Assembly (NCBI GenBank): GCA_963663635.2
Contig: CAXXMY010000016.1
Location: 1 to 64,000 of the forward strand
Source: Poriferisodalis sp963663635
GTDB taxonomy: Bacteria; Actinomycetota; Acidimicrobiia; Acidimicrobiales; Poriferisodalaceae
Reading direction: 5' to 3'
DNA length: 64,000 bases
The notes beneath the pieces are model-generated. The model saw nothing but the letters and a program-made list of their open reading frames with translations. It did not search any database and was not told the origin of the DNA. The translations under genes and the position numbers were made by a program. This document shows, in pieces, positions 45,137 through 54,242 of the stretch (position 1 is its first letter; each line of letters begins with the position of its first letter).

Positions 45137-45215
45137 CCTGTGGAAACGCGACCGACGCTGTGGATGACAGCGTCCAAGTTCGTATGTCCAAGTTATCCAC
45201 AGCGGCTGTGGATGA
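45137..45215. promoter_or_regulatory. DnaA-box cluster between nrdJ and the RibD-like gene
   Basis: The 228-bp divergent intergenic region contains one perfect DnaA box TTATCCACA (45193-45201). Two inverted near-consensus boxes TGTGGATGA lie at 45159-45167 and 45207-45215. Weaker TGTGGA matches lie near 45110 and 45139. The second box lies in an inverted repeat CGCTGT-GGATG-ACAGCG. DnaA is known to control ribonucleotide reductase promoters in other bacteria. There is no dnaA, dnaN or AT-rich unwinding region, so a replication origin is unlikely. Confidence 0.6.
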
Positions 45216-45266
45216 GTACGGCACCTCGGCAGCGGCTGGCTCGGCGAACGATGGCAGACTCGCCGA

Positions 45267-46034
45267 GTGCATCGTCTGTACCTGTCGCAGGCTGGCATCG
45301 ACGCTCCGGGCCCGGCGAACGCGGCGAACGAATTGGATGCGTCGAACGCCGTGGCCCGTTCGCGCGTGCCCCTCAACGGACGTCCTTGGCTGATGCTCAA
45401 CATGATCGCCAGCATCGACGGCGCGGCAGCAGTCGACGGTCTGTCCGGCGGCCTCAGCGGCCCTGCCGACAAGCAGATGTTCGCTGCGCTACGGGGCGTT
45501 GCCGATGTCATCCTCGTCGGCGCCGGGACCGCCAACTCCGAGCGTTACCGCCCAACTCGCCGAACGTCCGCACGCTTCGCGATCGTCAGCGGTTCGGGGA
45601 GCATCGATCCAAGCCTTCCGCTGTTCGGAGCAGACCGGACCGGCCCGCAGGCACACATCCCTCTCATCGTGACCACAGTCGAGACCGGCCCTGCCGTCGG
45701 GGCGGGCGTCGCTGGCCGTGCCGAAGTCTTCGAGGCCGGCACCGACACCGTCGACCTCAACGCCGCGTTGATGCACCTTGCCCAGCAGGGGGCACACGTC
45801 GTGCTATGCGAGGGAGGTCCGCGGTTGAACGCGAGCCTGCTCGCTGCCGACGTCGTCGACGAAATCAATCTGACGATCGCACCGCTTGCCATCGGCGGGT
45901 CTGCACCCCGCATCGCTGGCTCATCGAGCCGTCACCCCGATCCCCCGCCGTTGCGGGGATTCGATCTGGACCAGGTTGTATCGGATGGCGACACGCTGTT
46001 TGTGCGTTGGATCCGCTCGCGTCGCCGGTCGTGA
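45267..46034 (+). CDS. RibD C-terminal (pyrimidine reductase) domain protein
   Basis: A 255-residue stand-alone RibD_C/DHFR-fold protein. The conserved parts are PWLMLNMIASIDGAAAVDGLSGGLSGPADKQ, then LRGVADVILVGAGT, and VVLCEGGPRLNASLLAADVVDE. In bifunctional RibD this domain reduces the pyrimidine intermediate of riboflavin synthesis with NADPH. Here no deaminase domain is attached. It may act in riboflavin synthesis with a separate deaminase or be a related reductase. It starts at GTG 45267, divergent from nrdJ. Confidence 0.82.
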   Translation: MHRLYLSQAGIDAPGPANAANELDASNAVARSRVPLNGRPWLMLNMIASIDGAAAVDGLSGGLSGPADKQMFAALRGVADVILVGAGTANSERYRPTRRTSARFAIVSGSGSIDPSLPLFGADRTGPQAHIPLIVTTVETGPAVGAGVAGRAEVFEAGTDTVDLNAALMHLAQQGAHVVLCEGGPRLNASLLAADVVDEINLTIAPLAIGGSAPRIAGSSSRHPDPPPLRGFDLDQVVSDGDTLFVRWIRSRRRS

Positions 46035-46075
46035 TTGGCCGAGCCGAGTCGGAGCACGAACAGATGCGCGCATTG

Positions 46076-46092
46076 TCGAACATTTGTTGCTA
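46076..46092 (+). promoter_or_regulatory. SOS (LexA) box upstream of lexA
   Basis: TCGAACATTTGTTGCTA matches the Gram-positive/actinobacterial LexA operator CGAAC-N4-GTTCG with one changed base in the right half. It lies about 100 bp before the lexA ATG, as expected for autoregulation. A weaker half site (CGAACAGATG) lies just upstream near 46058. Confidence 0.7.
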
Positions 46093-46192
46093 TCGTCACT
46101 CGGTGGAACAACAGTTCCGCAACTGTGAGCGCCAAGTGCTGTCCTGACGGCATCGATCCCGCCAGGCAGCGACACCACGGAGGAGAACCGAG

Positions 46193-46858
46193 ATGCAGAT
46201 GACCGAAGGCGGGAGCGCCGCAGACCAACGAGTCGCCCACCTCGGCAAGCGGCAGCGCGCCATGCTCGAGTTCATTGACGTCATCCAGCGCGAACGTGGC
46301 TATCCGCCGTCGGTTCGCGAGATCGGTGAAGCAGTGAATCTCAGCTCGCCCGCGACGGTGCACCGGCACCTGCGTGCCCTCGAAGCCGACGGGTGGCTGA
46401 CGCGGGATCCATCGCGCCCCCGTGCGCTGATCGTCAACTTTGACTGGCAGACCGGCGTCAAGGGCGAGCGCCGTCCCACTCGTCACGTGCCGCTCATCGG
46501 TGACGTCGCGGCGGGCACCGATGTCCTGGCGCAGCAAAACGTCGAGGAACTCTTGCCCTTGCCTGCCGACTTCACCGGCAGCGGCGAGTTGTTCATGCTG
46601 CGAGTCCGCGGCGACTCCATGATCGACGCCGGAATCTGGGACCGTGACTACGTGGTCGCTCGGCATCAACCCGACGCCGAGCCAGGCGACATCGTGGTAG
46701 CGGGCATCGATGGCGACGAAGGAACTGTGAAGCGATACCGGCCGAGCGGTGACGAGATCGTGCTCGAACCCGCCAACTCCAACCACGCGGCGATCGTGCG
46801 ACCTGCAGACGAGGTCACGATCTACGGCAAAGTGGTGACGGTGATCCGTCGCGTCTAG
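46193..46858 (+). CDS. lexA: LexA repressor
   Basis: A 221-residue SOS repressor. The N-terminal winged helix has LEFIDVIQRERGYPPSVREIGEAV and SSPATVHRHLRALEADG. The cleavage site is Ala-Gly in PLIGDVAAGTDVLA. The catalytic Ser is in RVRGDSMIDAGI, and the Lys is in EGTVKRYRP. The start ATG follows GGAGGAGA. An upstream operator indicates autoregulation, and nearby DNA-metabolism genes (nrdJ, dinG) are possible targets. Confidence 0.96.
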   Translation: MQMTEGGSAADQRVAHLGKRQRAMLEFIDVIQRERGYPPSVREIGEAVNLSSPATVHRHLRALEADGWLTRDPSRPRALIVNFDWQTGVKGERRPTRHVPLIGDVAAGTDVLAQQNVEELLPLPADFTGSGELFMLRVRGDSMIDAGIWDRDYVVARHQPDAEPGDIVVAGIDGDEGTVKRYRPSGDEIVLEPANSNHAAIVRPADEVTIYGKVVTVIRRV

Positions 46859-46939
46859 CGACGGACCATCAGACACTGCGCCGCGTACAGCGGCGCTAGG
46901 TCGGGAGCCAGAACCGCGTCGCTGCAACCGCGAGTCGCG

Positions 46940-47782
46940 GTGTGCTCAACTTGGGCGGTGTTCACTGTCTTGACCCAGCCGCCTCCCGATTTGGACGCTT
47001 CCGCCAAGATCTGGATTCCAATACGGGCTGGCATGGTGTTCGCCGAGCCCGGCGGCGGGCTGTGCCATCGTCCAACCGCACCTGTCGGCGACGGCTCAGC
47101 TGCCGGCGCCTTCCTGGGAATCCTCGACGGCGTCGGGGTGTGGGCGGTCGACATGGATCCTGCGGGTGATTCTGCGCTCGACGAGGGTGATCTCGAACCC
47201 GTACCGCTGCGAAAGCTGTACGGACGAATTCCCGACGAGCACTGGCAGATTGCCGGGCGTGCTGCCCAGATCGTCGAGTTCGAACGTACGCATCGCTTTT
47301 GCGGACGATGCGGCAGCTCGACACAGACCAACGATGCTGATCGGGGCAAGGTGTGCCCCGAATGCAAGCACATGGCCTTCCCACGGCTCAGTCCTGCGAT
47401 GATCGTTCTCGTCGAGCGGGGCGACGAGATCCTGCTGGCGTGGGGTCGACAGTTCCCTGGACGTTTCTTCAGCGCCCTCGCCGGTTTCGTTGAGCCTGGC
47501 GAGAGCCTCGAAGATGCGGTGATTCGAGAAGTGCGCGAAGAAGTCAGCGTCGAAGTGGTCGATGTCCGCTATTTCGGCAGCCAGCCGTGGCCGTTCCCGC
47601 ACTCGCTGATGTGCGGATTCACGTGCACTTGGCAGTCAGGTGAGATCGTCATCGACCCCGACGAGATCATCGAAGCCGGCTGGTACACCGCAGACGACCT
47701 CCCGCCGTGTCCTCGCGGAGGCATGTCCATCGCGGGGTGGCTCATTGAGGACTGGCTGCGCCGGGGCACAGCATCGATCTAG
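46940..47782 (+). CDS. nudC: NAD+ diphosphatase (NudC-type Nudix hydrolase)
   Basis: A 280-residue protein. A zinc ribbon has FCGRCGSSTQ and VCPECKHMAFPR. The Nudix box is GFVEPGESLEDAVIREVREEV. The NADH-pyrophosphatase signature SQPWPFPHSLM is present downstream. It hydrolyses NAD(H) and can remove NAD caps from RNA. GTG 46940 gives the usual length, but the first 30 residues are weakly supported and ATG 47033 is possible. Confidence 0.92.
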   Translation: MCSTWAVFTVLTQPPPDLDASAKIWIPIRAGMVFAEPGGGLCHRPTAPVGDGSAAGAFLGILDGVGVWAVDMDPAGDSALDEGDLEPVPLRKLYGRIPDEHWQIAGRAAQIVEFERTHRFCGRCGSSTQTNDADRGKVCPECKHMAFPRLSPAMIVLVERGDEILLAWGRQFPGRFFSALAGFVEPGESLEDAVIREVREEVSVEVVDVRYFGSQPWPFPHSLMCGFTCTWQSGEIVIDPDEIIEAGWYTADDLPPCPRGGMSIAGWLIEDWLRRGTASI

Positions 47783-47789
47783 CGGTGAC

Positions 47790-49229
47790 TCATGCGCGAT
47801 GCCATGTCGCGCCGGTCGCACTGTCAGACACGACGACGCCCGCGGCTGCGAGATCGTCGCGAATCTGATCTGCTGCAGCGAAATCCCGAGCAGCTCGAGC
47901 CTCGGAACGCAGGGCCAGCAATGCCTCCACTTCGGCGTCAGAGAGGCGTTCGCCGTTGACGGAATCGCCGTCGCCTCCACCGACCTCGATACCGAGCACA
48001 GCAAGCAGCCCTAACGCCGTGCGCGACGCTCGTTCCGCATCGGAGCGTCGCGCTTCGTCGAGCGCTGTATTTGCACTGCGCACGAGCCTGAACACGACAT
48101 CGAGCGCTGCGGGTGTGGCGAGGTCGTCGTCCATCGCTGCGACAAACGATGCAACAGCGTCACCGTCCATACGTCCAATCGATACAGCCTCGATGACAGC
48201 TTGCCGTGACCCGGCGTCACTCTCGGCGGCGATTCCGGCCGCAGCCGTCCGACGAGCGAACGCATCCAACCGGCCGACTGCGCTGCGGGATGCCTCGAGG
48301 GCTTCGGAGCCCATCTCCATCGCTCGCCGATAGTGCGTCTGCAACGCCAGCAGGCGAACTGCGCGAGCCCCGGCGGCATCGATGGCCTCAGCCAGGTTGG
48401 TGAAGTTGCCCAACGACTTGGCCATCTTCTGGCTGCCGACGTTCACCATCGCACTGTGCACCCAGTAGCGCGCAAACTGCTCGCCCGATGCGGTGACCTG
48501 CGCCCACTCGTTCTGGTGGTGCGGGAATACCAGATCATCCCCGCCACCGTGAATGTCAAAGCCTGGGCCGAGCGCCGACAGTGACATGGCGACGCATTCG
48601 GTGTGCCAACCAGGCCGCCCGTCACCCCAAGGTGTCGTCCAGCGCGGTTCTCCCGGTCGCGCCGCCTTCCACAGCGCAAAATCTAGCGGCGAGCGCTTCT
48701 CGGGATCCACCTCGACGCGCGCGCCGGCGTCGTCTTCGAGCTGCGACAAGGACCGGCCCGCGAGACGGCCGTACCCAGGCGCAGACATGACGGCGAAGTA
48801 GACGCCCTTGCCACCGATGTCGTACGCGGCACCCATCGATACGAGGGTGTCGATGACGTCAATCATCTGGGAGATGAAGTGCGTGGCGTGCGGCTGTGAA
48901 TGCGGGACGAGCACGCCCAAGCGTCGCATCTGCTCGTCGTATGCAGCAGTGAATTCCGCGGCGACATCAGCCTCGGAGCGGCTTTCGCCCTGCGCCCGGG
49001 CAACGATCCTGTCGTCGATGTCGGTGATGTTCGACGCCAACGTGACAGCGAGTCCGCACCACTCCAAGTACCGCCGAATCGTGTCGAACGTCAGCGCAGT
49101 GCGCCCGTGCCCCAGATGCGGCACGTCGTAGACGGTGGGACCGCAGACATACATCGAGACCTCGCCCGGCGTGCGCGGGACGAAGGCGGTCTTGCGCCGC
49201 GTCATGGTGTCGAAGATCTGCAAAGTCAT
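47790..49229 (-). CDS. cysS: Cysteinyl-tRNA synthetase
   Basis: A 479-residue class I synthetase. It starts LQIFDTMTRRKTAF. The zinc-site Cys and HIGH motif lie in MYVCGPTVYDVPHLGHGR. Further signatures are ITDIDDRIVARAQ, the WHTECVAMS and DIHGGGDDLVFPHHQNE zinc ligands, and the KMSKS motif as KMAKSLGNF. The C-terminal DALR domain ends near ATWHRA. ATG 49229 is chosen; open sequence upstream is not conserved. It is convergent with nudC, 7 bp apart. Confidence 0.95.
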   Translation of the reverse strand: MTLQIFDTMTRRKTAFVPRTPGEVSMYVCGPTVYDVPHLGHGRTALTFDTIRRYLEWCGLAVTLASNITDIDDRIVARAQGESRSEADVAAEFTAAYDEQMRRLGVLVPHSQPHATHFISQMIDVIDTLVSMGAAYDIGGKGVYFAVMSAPGYGRLAGRSLSQLEDDAGARVEVDPEKRSPLDFALWKAARPGEPRWTTPWGDGRPGWHTECVAMSLSALGPGFDIHGGGDDLVFPHHQNEWAQVTASGEQFARYWVHSAMVNVGSQKMAKSLGNFTNLAEAIDAAGARAVRLLALQTHYRRAMEMGSEALEASRSAVGRLDAFARRTAAAGIAAESDAGSRQAVIEAVSIGRMDGDAVASFVAAMDDDLATPAALDVVFRLVRSANTALDEARRSDAERASRTALGLLAVLGIEVGGGDGDSVNGERLSDAEVEALLALRSEARAARDFAAADQIRDDLAAAGVVVSDSATGATWHRA

Positions 49230-49368
49230 GTCTGGCAGGTCCGCGTCGCGCTGCAACGCCGGATCGGGTTGCAAGGGTACTGACGGCCGTTCGGGCGAAC
49301 CCGGGATTTGTGGCCGGGGGCACCGGCGCACGGTCCAATCACCGGTGCTGACGCCCCGGCTGTCGCCG

Positions 49369-50139
49369 CTACGCCACGACGGCCCCGTTGACCGCTGTGC
49401 CGAAGCCCCAAACCGCGAGGTTGTGCGCTGCGTGCAAGCCGACGCCTGCCCACCACCCATAGCGCACACGAGCGATCGTGAACATCAGGCCGAGCCACAT
49501 CTGCGGACTGACAACCAATGGAACGCTCATAATTGCGGTGATCGACCATTGCACCTCAAAGTTGTTCAGATGCACCAAACCGAACGCTGCGATCGAACAC
49601 CACACCGGCCATTGCGGGGATTCCGACCACCAACGCTCGACCACTGCTCGCCATGTCTGCGGCGGCGATGCATTTGTCCCGTCAGCTCTGGTCGATCCGC
49701 CTCCAGCGGCGCGTGCCTGAGCCCACAACACGCACGCGGCCACTGCGATTGAGGCGAATACTGCCGCTGCCACGGCGGCTGACACGCCGCCTCCCGCGAA
49801 ACTCAGCGCACCGAGGACGCCAGCGGCACCGAGCGCGCCCAGGCGCAACGGTGCCGAGACGGCCAGCCGGTACACCACTTCTTCGAGCAACGGCGCGAAC
49901 AGTGCAACGAGCACGAACTGTCCGGCAAGGGAGTACTCACGCAGCGTGGTCTCCAGCGTGTTCTCGAAACCGCTGCGCGCCGCGAAACTTGAGATCTGGT
50001 ACGCGATCAAAGAGCCGATGAGCCCGGTGACAAACAACAGCCCGAGTCCTGCCAGCCATCGCCGGGGCGCGGCTGCACGCCGCCAGTCGGGTCGGATGAC
50101 GAAAGATGGACTCACCGTGGCCCACGCGCCCTGCGGCAT
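49369..50139 (-). CDS. CPBP-family intramembrane metalloprotease
   Basis: A polytopic protein of about 256 residues. The Abi/CPBP catalytic motifs are visible: Glu-Glu-x3-Arg in PLLEEVVYRLAV, a His in AFGLVHLNNF, and a final His in GLHAAHNLAVWG. Six to eight hydrophobic helices surround them. Such proteins are Rce1-like endopeptidases or immunity-type proteases; the substrate is unknown. ATG 50139 is used because upstream codons are Gly/Arg/Pro-rich and not membrane-like. Confidence 0.85.
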   Translation of the reverse strand: MPQGAWATVSPSFVIRPDWRRAAAPRRWLAGLGLLFVTGLIGSLIAYQISSFAARSGFENTLETTLREYSLAGQFVLVALFAPLLEEVVYRLAVSAPLRLGALGAAGVLGALSFAGGGVSAAVAAAVFASIAVAACVLWAQARAAGGGSTRADGTNASPPQTWRAVVERWWSESPQWPVWCSIAAFGLVHLNNFEVQWSITAIMSVPLVVSPQMWLGLMFTIARVRYGWWAGVGLHAAHNLAVWGFGTAVNGAVVA

Positions 50140-50180
50140 CGGGGAGTCTTCGGGCCCTCCCGCGGGGGGCCTGCCGTTGC

Positions 50181-50489
50181 TCAAACCTCGTCGACCTCGA
50201 GATCCTGCGGACGCGCCTCGGGGTACAGGTGTTCGAGACTTCCCGGCACGACACGGCATTGCTTGACGAAGCGATCGATATCTGCGAGTTGCAGCCGGAT
50301 CACGCGGCCGAATCGATACGCCGGGAGATCGCCCCGATCAATGAATCGGTAGAGGGTTCGCGTGGTGATACCCATTCGGTTGGCCGCCTTGAGGGTCGAC
50401 AGCCAGACGATCTCGGCATACGAGTCGTCACTGGCGTCACTGACCTGCTCGAGATTGTCACCCAGTCCCGTCGGCTCCTCGGGCATCAT
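50181..50489 (-). CDS. Small MerR/excisionase-type helix-turn-helix protein
   Basis: A 102-residue protein. The HTH_17-type winged helix WLSTLKAANRMGITTRTLYRFIDRGDLPAYRFGRVIRLQLADIDRF is preceded by an acidic leader and followed by an acidic tail. The domain resembles phage excisionases and BldC-type developmental regulators. No integrase is nearby, so a regulatory role is more likely. It lies divergently beside the Tad operon, with the dyad at 50623 between them. Confidence 0.75.
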   Translation of the reverse strand: MMPEEPTGLGDNLEQVSDASDDSYAEIVWLSTLKAANRMGITTRTLYRFIDRGDLPAYRFGRVIRLQLADIDRFVKQCRVVPGSLEHLYPEARPQDLEVDEV

Positions 50490-50622
50490 CGCACCTTCCT
50501 ATCGGTCGGCCAGCGCCTCTTCAGCCGTCGGCGTCCGCCGATGTCGTGCTGCCAACGGTAGTGCGCGTGTCGAGACCGGTGGCGGATGTCCGCGCCAATC
50601 GTCGGTATCGCGCGCTATATCG

Positions 50623-50643
50623 CAATATGTATACGGCATATTG
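50623..50643. promoter_or_regulatory. Dyad-symmetric AT-rich element CAATATG-N7-CATATTG
   Basis: A perfect 7-bp inverted repeat spaced by 7 bp lies in an unusually AT-rich stretch (about 50612-50670) of an otherwise GC-rich genome. It is located between the HTH gene and the first Tad gene. The spacing places the half sites 14 bp apart centre to centre. It could be the operator of the adjacent HTH protein and the promoter region of both genes. Confidence 0.45.
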
Positions 50644-50708
50644 AACATATAACAATGCTTTTCAATAATGTTCTCGGTACCTGACGGCAGAATGCCTAGG
50701 TTCGATAT

Positions 50709-51395
50709 GTGCCCCCCGTCGGACCTTCGATCACACGTGAGCAGTCGTTGCCAAACGTCGAACCACAGCAGCATCGCGTGCTGTCCGCCCGCACGGGCGT
50801 CCGTGCTCGTGCCGTCGCAGGCGGGGTGCTGAGTGCTGGAGCGGCCATGGGGCTGTGGTGGGCATTCGAGCGCGCCGACGCCGTCCCGAACACGAGCTAC
50901 CTCGTCGCCCGCTCCCCGCTCATTCCGGGCAGCGCCGTCGAGACCGGTGACATCGGATCGGTTCCGATTCGCCTTCCTGACGAGATCGCCGCAACCGCTG
51001 TGTCCGAAAGCATCGACGTGCTCGGCGGAGTCGTCGTTCGAGCCGTTCAGGCTGGGGAGTTGCTCGCGTCCTCAGACGTCGTGCACCCTGCTGTCGCAGC
51101 AAACCGATTGCGCGGATACACGCTCGCCGTCGAGCTCGATCGAGCCCGCGCCCTCAACGGGAATCTGGTTCCAGGAGAAGGGGTTGATGTCATTGCGATC
51201 GATCGCGATGTCCCTGGCGGCGGTTCGGTCATAGCGCCCGATGCCGCAGTCTTCGATGTCGTAGCAGCAGATGACATCAGCACCTTCGGGGGTGCCATCA
51301 CGGTCACGCTGCATGTCCAGAGCGTTTCCGAAGCCACCGCCGTCGCTGCCGCAGCCGATGAGGATGCACTGATACTGGCGCGAGTGTGGCCGTGA
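50709..51395 (+). CDS. CpaB/RcpC-like SAF-domain pilus assembly protein
   Basis: A 228-residue protein. An N-terminal membrane anchor (RARAVAGGVLSAGAAMGLWWAF) precedes a SAF domain (YLVARSPLIPGSAVETGDIGSVPIRLPDE, then AVQAGELLASSDV). A CpaB-type segment follows (RGYTLAVELDRARALNGNLVPGEGVDVIAI). CpaB proteins act at the outside of Tad secretion systems. The start is GTG 50709. The stop overlaps the next gene's start. Confidence 0.75.
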   Translation: MPPVGPSITREQSLPNVEPQQHRVLSARTGVRARAVAGGVLSAGAAMGLWWAFERADAVPNTSYLVARSPLIPGSAVETGDIGSVPIRLPDEIAATAVSESIDVLGGVVVRAVQAGELLASSDVVHPAVAANRLRGYTLAVELDRARALNGNLVPGEGVDVIAIDRDVPGGGSVIAPDAAVFDVVAADDISTFGGAITVTLHVQSVSEATAVAAAADEDALILARVWP

Positions 51396-52624
51396 GGACG
51401 AGCGCGCACGTACTCGTGCTGGGGTTCGCGACGGCGCAGTCGGAATGGCCCCGGCGCGTCGTGGACTGGACGACATCGGGCTCGCTGCGGGCTGACTTCG
51501 CGCAATGCATCTCGCCAGCCGAACTCGTGAAGCGCGTGCGCTCGGAATCTCGTCCCACTGCTCTGCTCATCGATGAGGCCACCGGGCGTCCGACATCTGA
51601 CGTGCTCACGGTGCTGCGAGAGCGGGAGTGCCTCCTCATCATCGTCGGAGAGAACGGCCTTCCGCAATGGGCCGAGCCAACCGCACCACGACTGCGGCCT
51701 GACTTCGGCGCGCACGAGCTCAGTCGCTGCCTTGGCGACCGATTTGCATTGACCGGGCACGACCGCGCTGCAACCGACGAAGCCGAATCTCAACATGATC
51801 GCGAGCTGTCCGAAGGCGCACTGATCGCTGTGTGCGGGCGTCCCGGCAGTGGCGTTTCCACGACGGCGATCGCGCTCGCACAGGGTCTCGCCAACTGCGA
51901 TCGATCCCGCCGAGGTGTGCTGCTCGCAGATCTGTCGTGGAGGGCGGATCAAGCGTTGCTGCACGACGCCGCAGCAGAGCGGCCGAGCATCGCAGAACTC
52001 TTCGATGCCTTGGCGAACCGTGAACTTCAGCCCGAAGACATCAGGTCTGTGACGTTCAGCGTTCCCCAGCGCGGCTACGACGTTCTGCTCGGCCCTGCCG
52101 ACGGTTTCGATCGAAGCGGCATCGAGGGTCCGTCGATGCGACGGGCTCTGTCCGCCATGCGGGCCGCCTACGGCGTCACCGTGCTCGACCTTGACGATGA
52201 TTTCGTCAACCCGGCCAACAGTCGCGGCCAAGGCCGCCTCCCGAACGTCGATCTTGACGCCGTTACCGCTGCTGATGCGATTGTGATCGTCGGCGTCCCG
52301 TCGCTCACCGGTCTGGGGAGCCTTCTGGGGGCAGTGCACGAGTTGCATGTCAGTGGGGTGGCTCCTTCGCGCATTCGACCGGTACTGGCACGCATTCCCC
52401 GGCGGCGGTGGCGCGCCGGTCACGCACGGGCAGTCGATTCGCGCTTAACCAGCGAAGGGTTTGCGTCCGGCGCGGTCCGCAGTCATGAGCGTCCCGAGCT
52501 GGATGACATTCACGGCAATGCGTTGGCGATGCCACGGCAATTCGTCGACGTCCTGATGCCGGCGGTCAGCGACATCGCAACAGCAACGCGGTTCGGAGGC
52601 CTCGTGCCGGCGGAATCGTCGTGA
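51386..52624 (+). CDS. CpaE/TadZ-like MinD-family ATPase
   Basis: A 412-residue protein with a receiver-like N-terminal part (VLVLGFATAQSEWPRRVVDW). A deviant P-loop follows (IAVCGRPGSGVSTTAIALAQGLA) with Val where Walker A has Lys. The Asp segments are LLADLSW and VTVLDLDDDF. CpaE/TadZ proteins place the Tad machine at the cell membrane. The signature Lys of MinD (KGGxxK) is absent in front of the loop. It overlaps the preceding gene by 10 bp and the cpaF start by GTGA. Confidence 0.78.
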   Translation: MAVRTSAHVLVLGFATAQSEWPRRVVDWTTSGSLRADFAQCISPAELVKRVRSESRPTALLIDEATGRPTSDVLTVLRERECLLIIVGENGLPQWAEPTAPRLRPDFGAHELSRCLGDRFALTGHDRAATDEAESQHDRELSEGALIAVCGRPGSGVSTTAIALAQGLANCDRSRRGVLLADLSWRADQALLHDAAAERPSIAELFDALANRELQPEDIRSVTFSVPQRGYDVLLGPADGFDRSGIEGPSMRRALSAMRAAYGVTVLDLDDDFVNPANSRGQGRLPNVDLDAVTAADAIVIVGVPSLTGLGSLLGAVHELHVSGVAPSRIRPVLARIPRRRWRAGHARAVDSRLTSEGFASGAVRSHERPELDDIHGNALAMPRQFVDVLMPAVSDIATATRFGGLVPAESS

Positions 52625-52690
52625 CCGAGATGTCGCCGCTCGCCGAGATCGAGCGCTCGGTGCAGGCACGTGCGAGAGACCTCGGCTTAG
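52621..52690 (+). pseudogene. cpaF/tadA ATPase gene, 5' fragment
   Basis: A GTG at 52621 overlaps the CpaE-like stop (GTGA), giving translational coupling. It encodes 23 residues (MTEMSPLAEIERSVQARARD then LGL) plus one base, ending in CTTAG, the target duplication of IS1380-2. The second copy of CTTAG lies at 58427-58431. Joining the two across the duplication continues in frame as DPRAPGTDSALNQLINEEVRRW. The native gene is therefore split in codon 24. Confidence 0.88.
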
Positions 52691-52809
52691 CCTGAATCCA
52701 CCGGTGTGGTGGGTGTGTGGGGGTTGCCGCGTCCGCGAAAAAGGCCTCCTGATCTGCGACGATTGTGATGTTGGAAGCAACATTCGTCTCAAAAACAGGA
52801 GGCACTTTT

Positions 52810-54119
52810 GTGTCTGCATCATCGCGCAGTCCGGACCGGTTCGCAACGACGGTTGACCATGAGGGCCTGGTGGCCAACGCGGGCCTGATCCTGGCGGGCA
52901 CGCTGATGGACCGTCTGGGTCTGTTGGGGCTGATCGAGCGGTGGGTGCGCACCGGTTCCGCGAACCCAGGCCCGAAGATTCTCACGGTGGTCGCCGCGAT
53001 GCTCGCTGGCGGCACTCACATCGATCATGTCGAGATGCTGCGCGCCGGGCGCACCGGTCGGGTGCTGGGATTCCGCCCGATGGCGCCGTCCACGGTCGGG
53101 ACGTTCTTGCGGACCTTCACGTTCGGTCACGTCCGCCAGCTCGAAGCGGTGCTGTCGCGCACGCTCGCTCGCGCATGGCAGTTGGGAGCAGGCCCGGGCC
53201 GTGCGCCGCTGACGGTCGATCTGGACTCCACGATCTGCGAGGTCCACGGCAAACAAAAACAAGGCGCCGCGTACGGATACACCAAAGAGCTCGGCTATCA
53301 CCCGCTGCTCGCCGCACGCGCCGACACCGGCGAGGTGCTCGGCGCCCGCATGCGCAAAGGCTCCGCGGGGTCCTCGCGAGGCGTGGCGCGCTTCGCCGAC
53401 GAGCTCGTCGCGAACCTGCGACGAGCCGGGGCTGGTGGGCCGACCACGGTGCGCGCCGACTCGGGATTCTGGTCACGCAAACTGATCGACCGCCTCGACG
53501 CCCACAACATCAAATGGTCGATCACCGTCACCCTCAGATCCGCTGTGCGCACAGCGATCCAAGCGATCAGCGCCGACGCCTGGGCCGACATCGACTACAC
53601 CAACAGCGGCCACGCCCAAGTCGCCGAGACGACCTATGCCACCGGCCGCGGCAAAGCCAAGCGCACCGTTCGTCTCGTCGTGCGCCGCACCCGCCTCACC
53701 GACAGCGCACAGCAACGACTGTGGCCCGACTGGCGACACCACGCATTCAACGCCAACACCGAACCGACACCGCCGCCGCGGACGAGTTCCACCGCGCCCA
53801 CGCCGTCGTCGAGCTCGCCATCCGCGACCTCAAAGAAGGCACCGGACTCGAACACGTCCCCTCAGGCCACTACGGCGCGAACTGCGCACCGCTCGCATGC
53901 GCCGTGCTCGCCCACAACATCGGCCACCCGACCGACACTCTTGCCGACGCGCCGCCAGCCACGAACCGCTCCCGCCGCACCCGACTCGTCGCCCTCGCCG
54001 CCGTGCTCGCCAACCGCTCCGGCACACCCACCCTGCGATACCCCGCCCGCTGGCCCTGGGAAACACAATTCACAGCCACACTCAGCGCTCTCAGGGCTCT
54101 GCCCGGACCCTCCGGCTGA
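52810..54119 (+). pseudogene. IS1380-family transposase (copy 2), one frameshift
   Basis: Starts GTG 52810 (MSASSRSPDRFATTVDHEG). The DDE region is intact: DLDSTICEVHGKQKQGAAYG with the first catalytic Asp, and VRADSGFWSRKLIDRLD with the second. Near 53761-53766 one A of copy 1's GAAACC is missing, so the frame leaves the C-terminal domain. That domain (EFHRAHAVVELAIRDLKEG, with the probable third acidic residue) continues in another frame to TGA 54119. This copy is otherwise better preserved than copy 1. Confidence 0.85.
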
Positions 54120-54242
54120 CCGGCACAGCCCGGAACCGGCGCCCCCACACAAACCCAGCGTCGACAACCCCAAACCACAGCCGCACCCCTAGCCGAACAC
54201 GCCCAAACAACACCAATGAACCGCTCTGGCTTTGTTGGAGAC

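Noticed and set aside
45039..45266. Cobalamin riboswitch or replication origin upstream of nrdJ
   Set aside because: No cobalamin-box-like conserved core was found by eye. The DnaA boxes lack an AT-rich unwinding region and the dnaA/dnaN context.
50181..50489. Excisionase of an integrated element
   Set aside because: The HTH domain resembles excisionases, but no integrase, attachment repeats or phage genes lie nearby. A chromosomal regulator is more likely.
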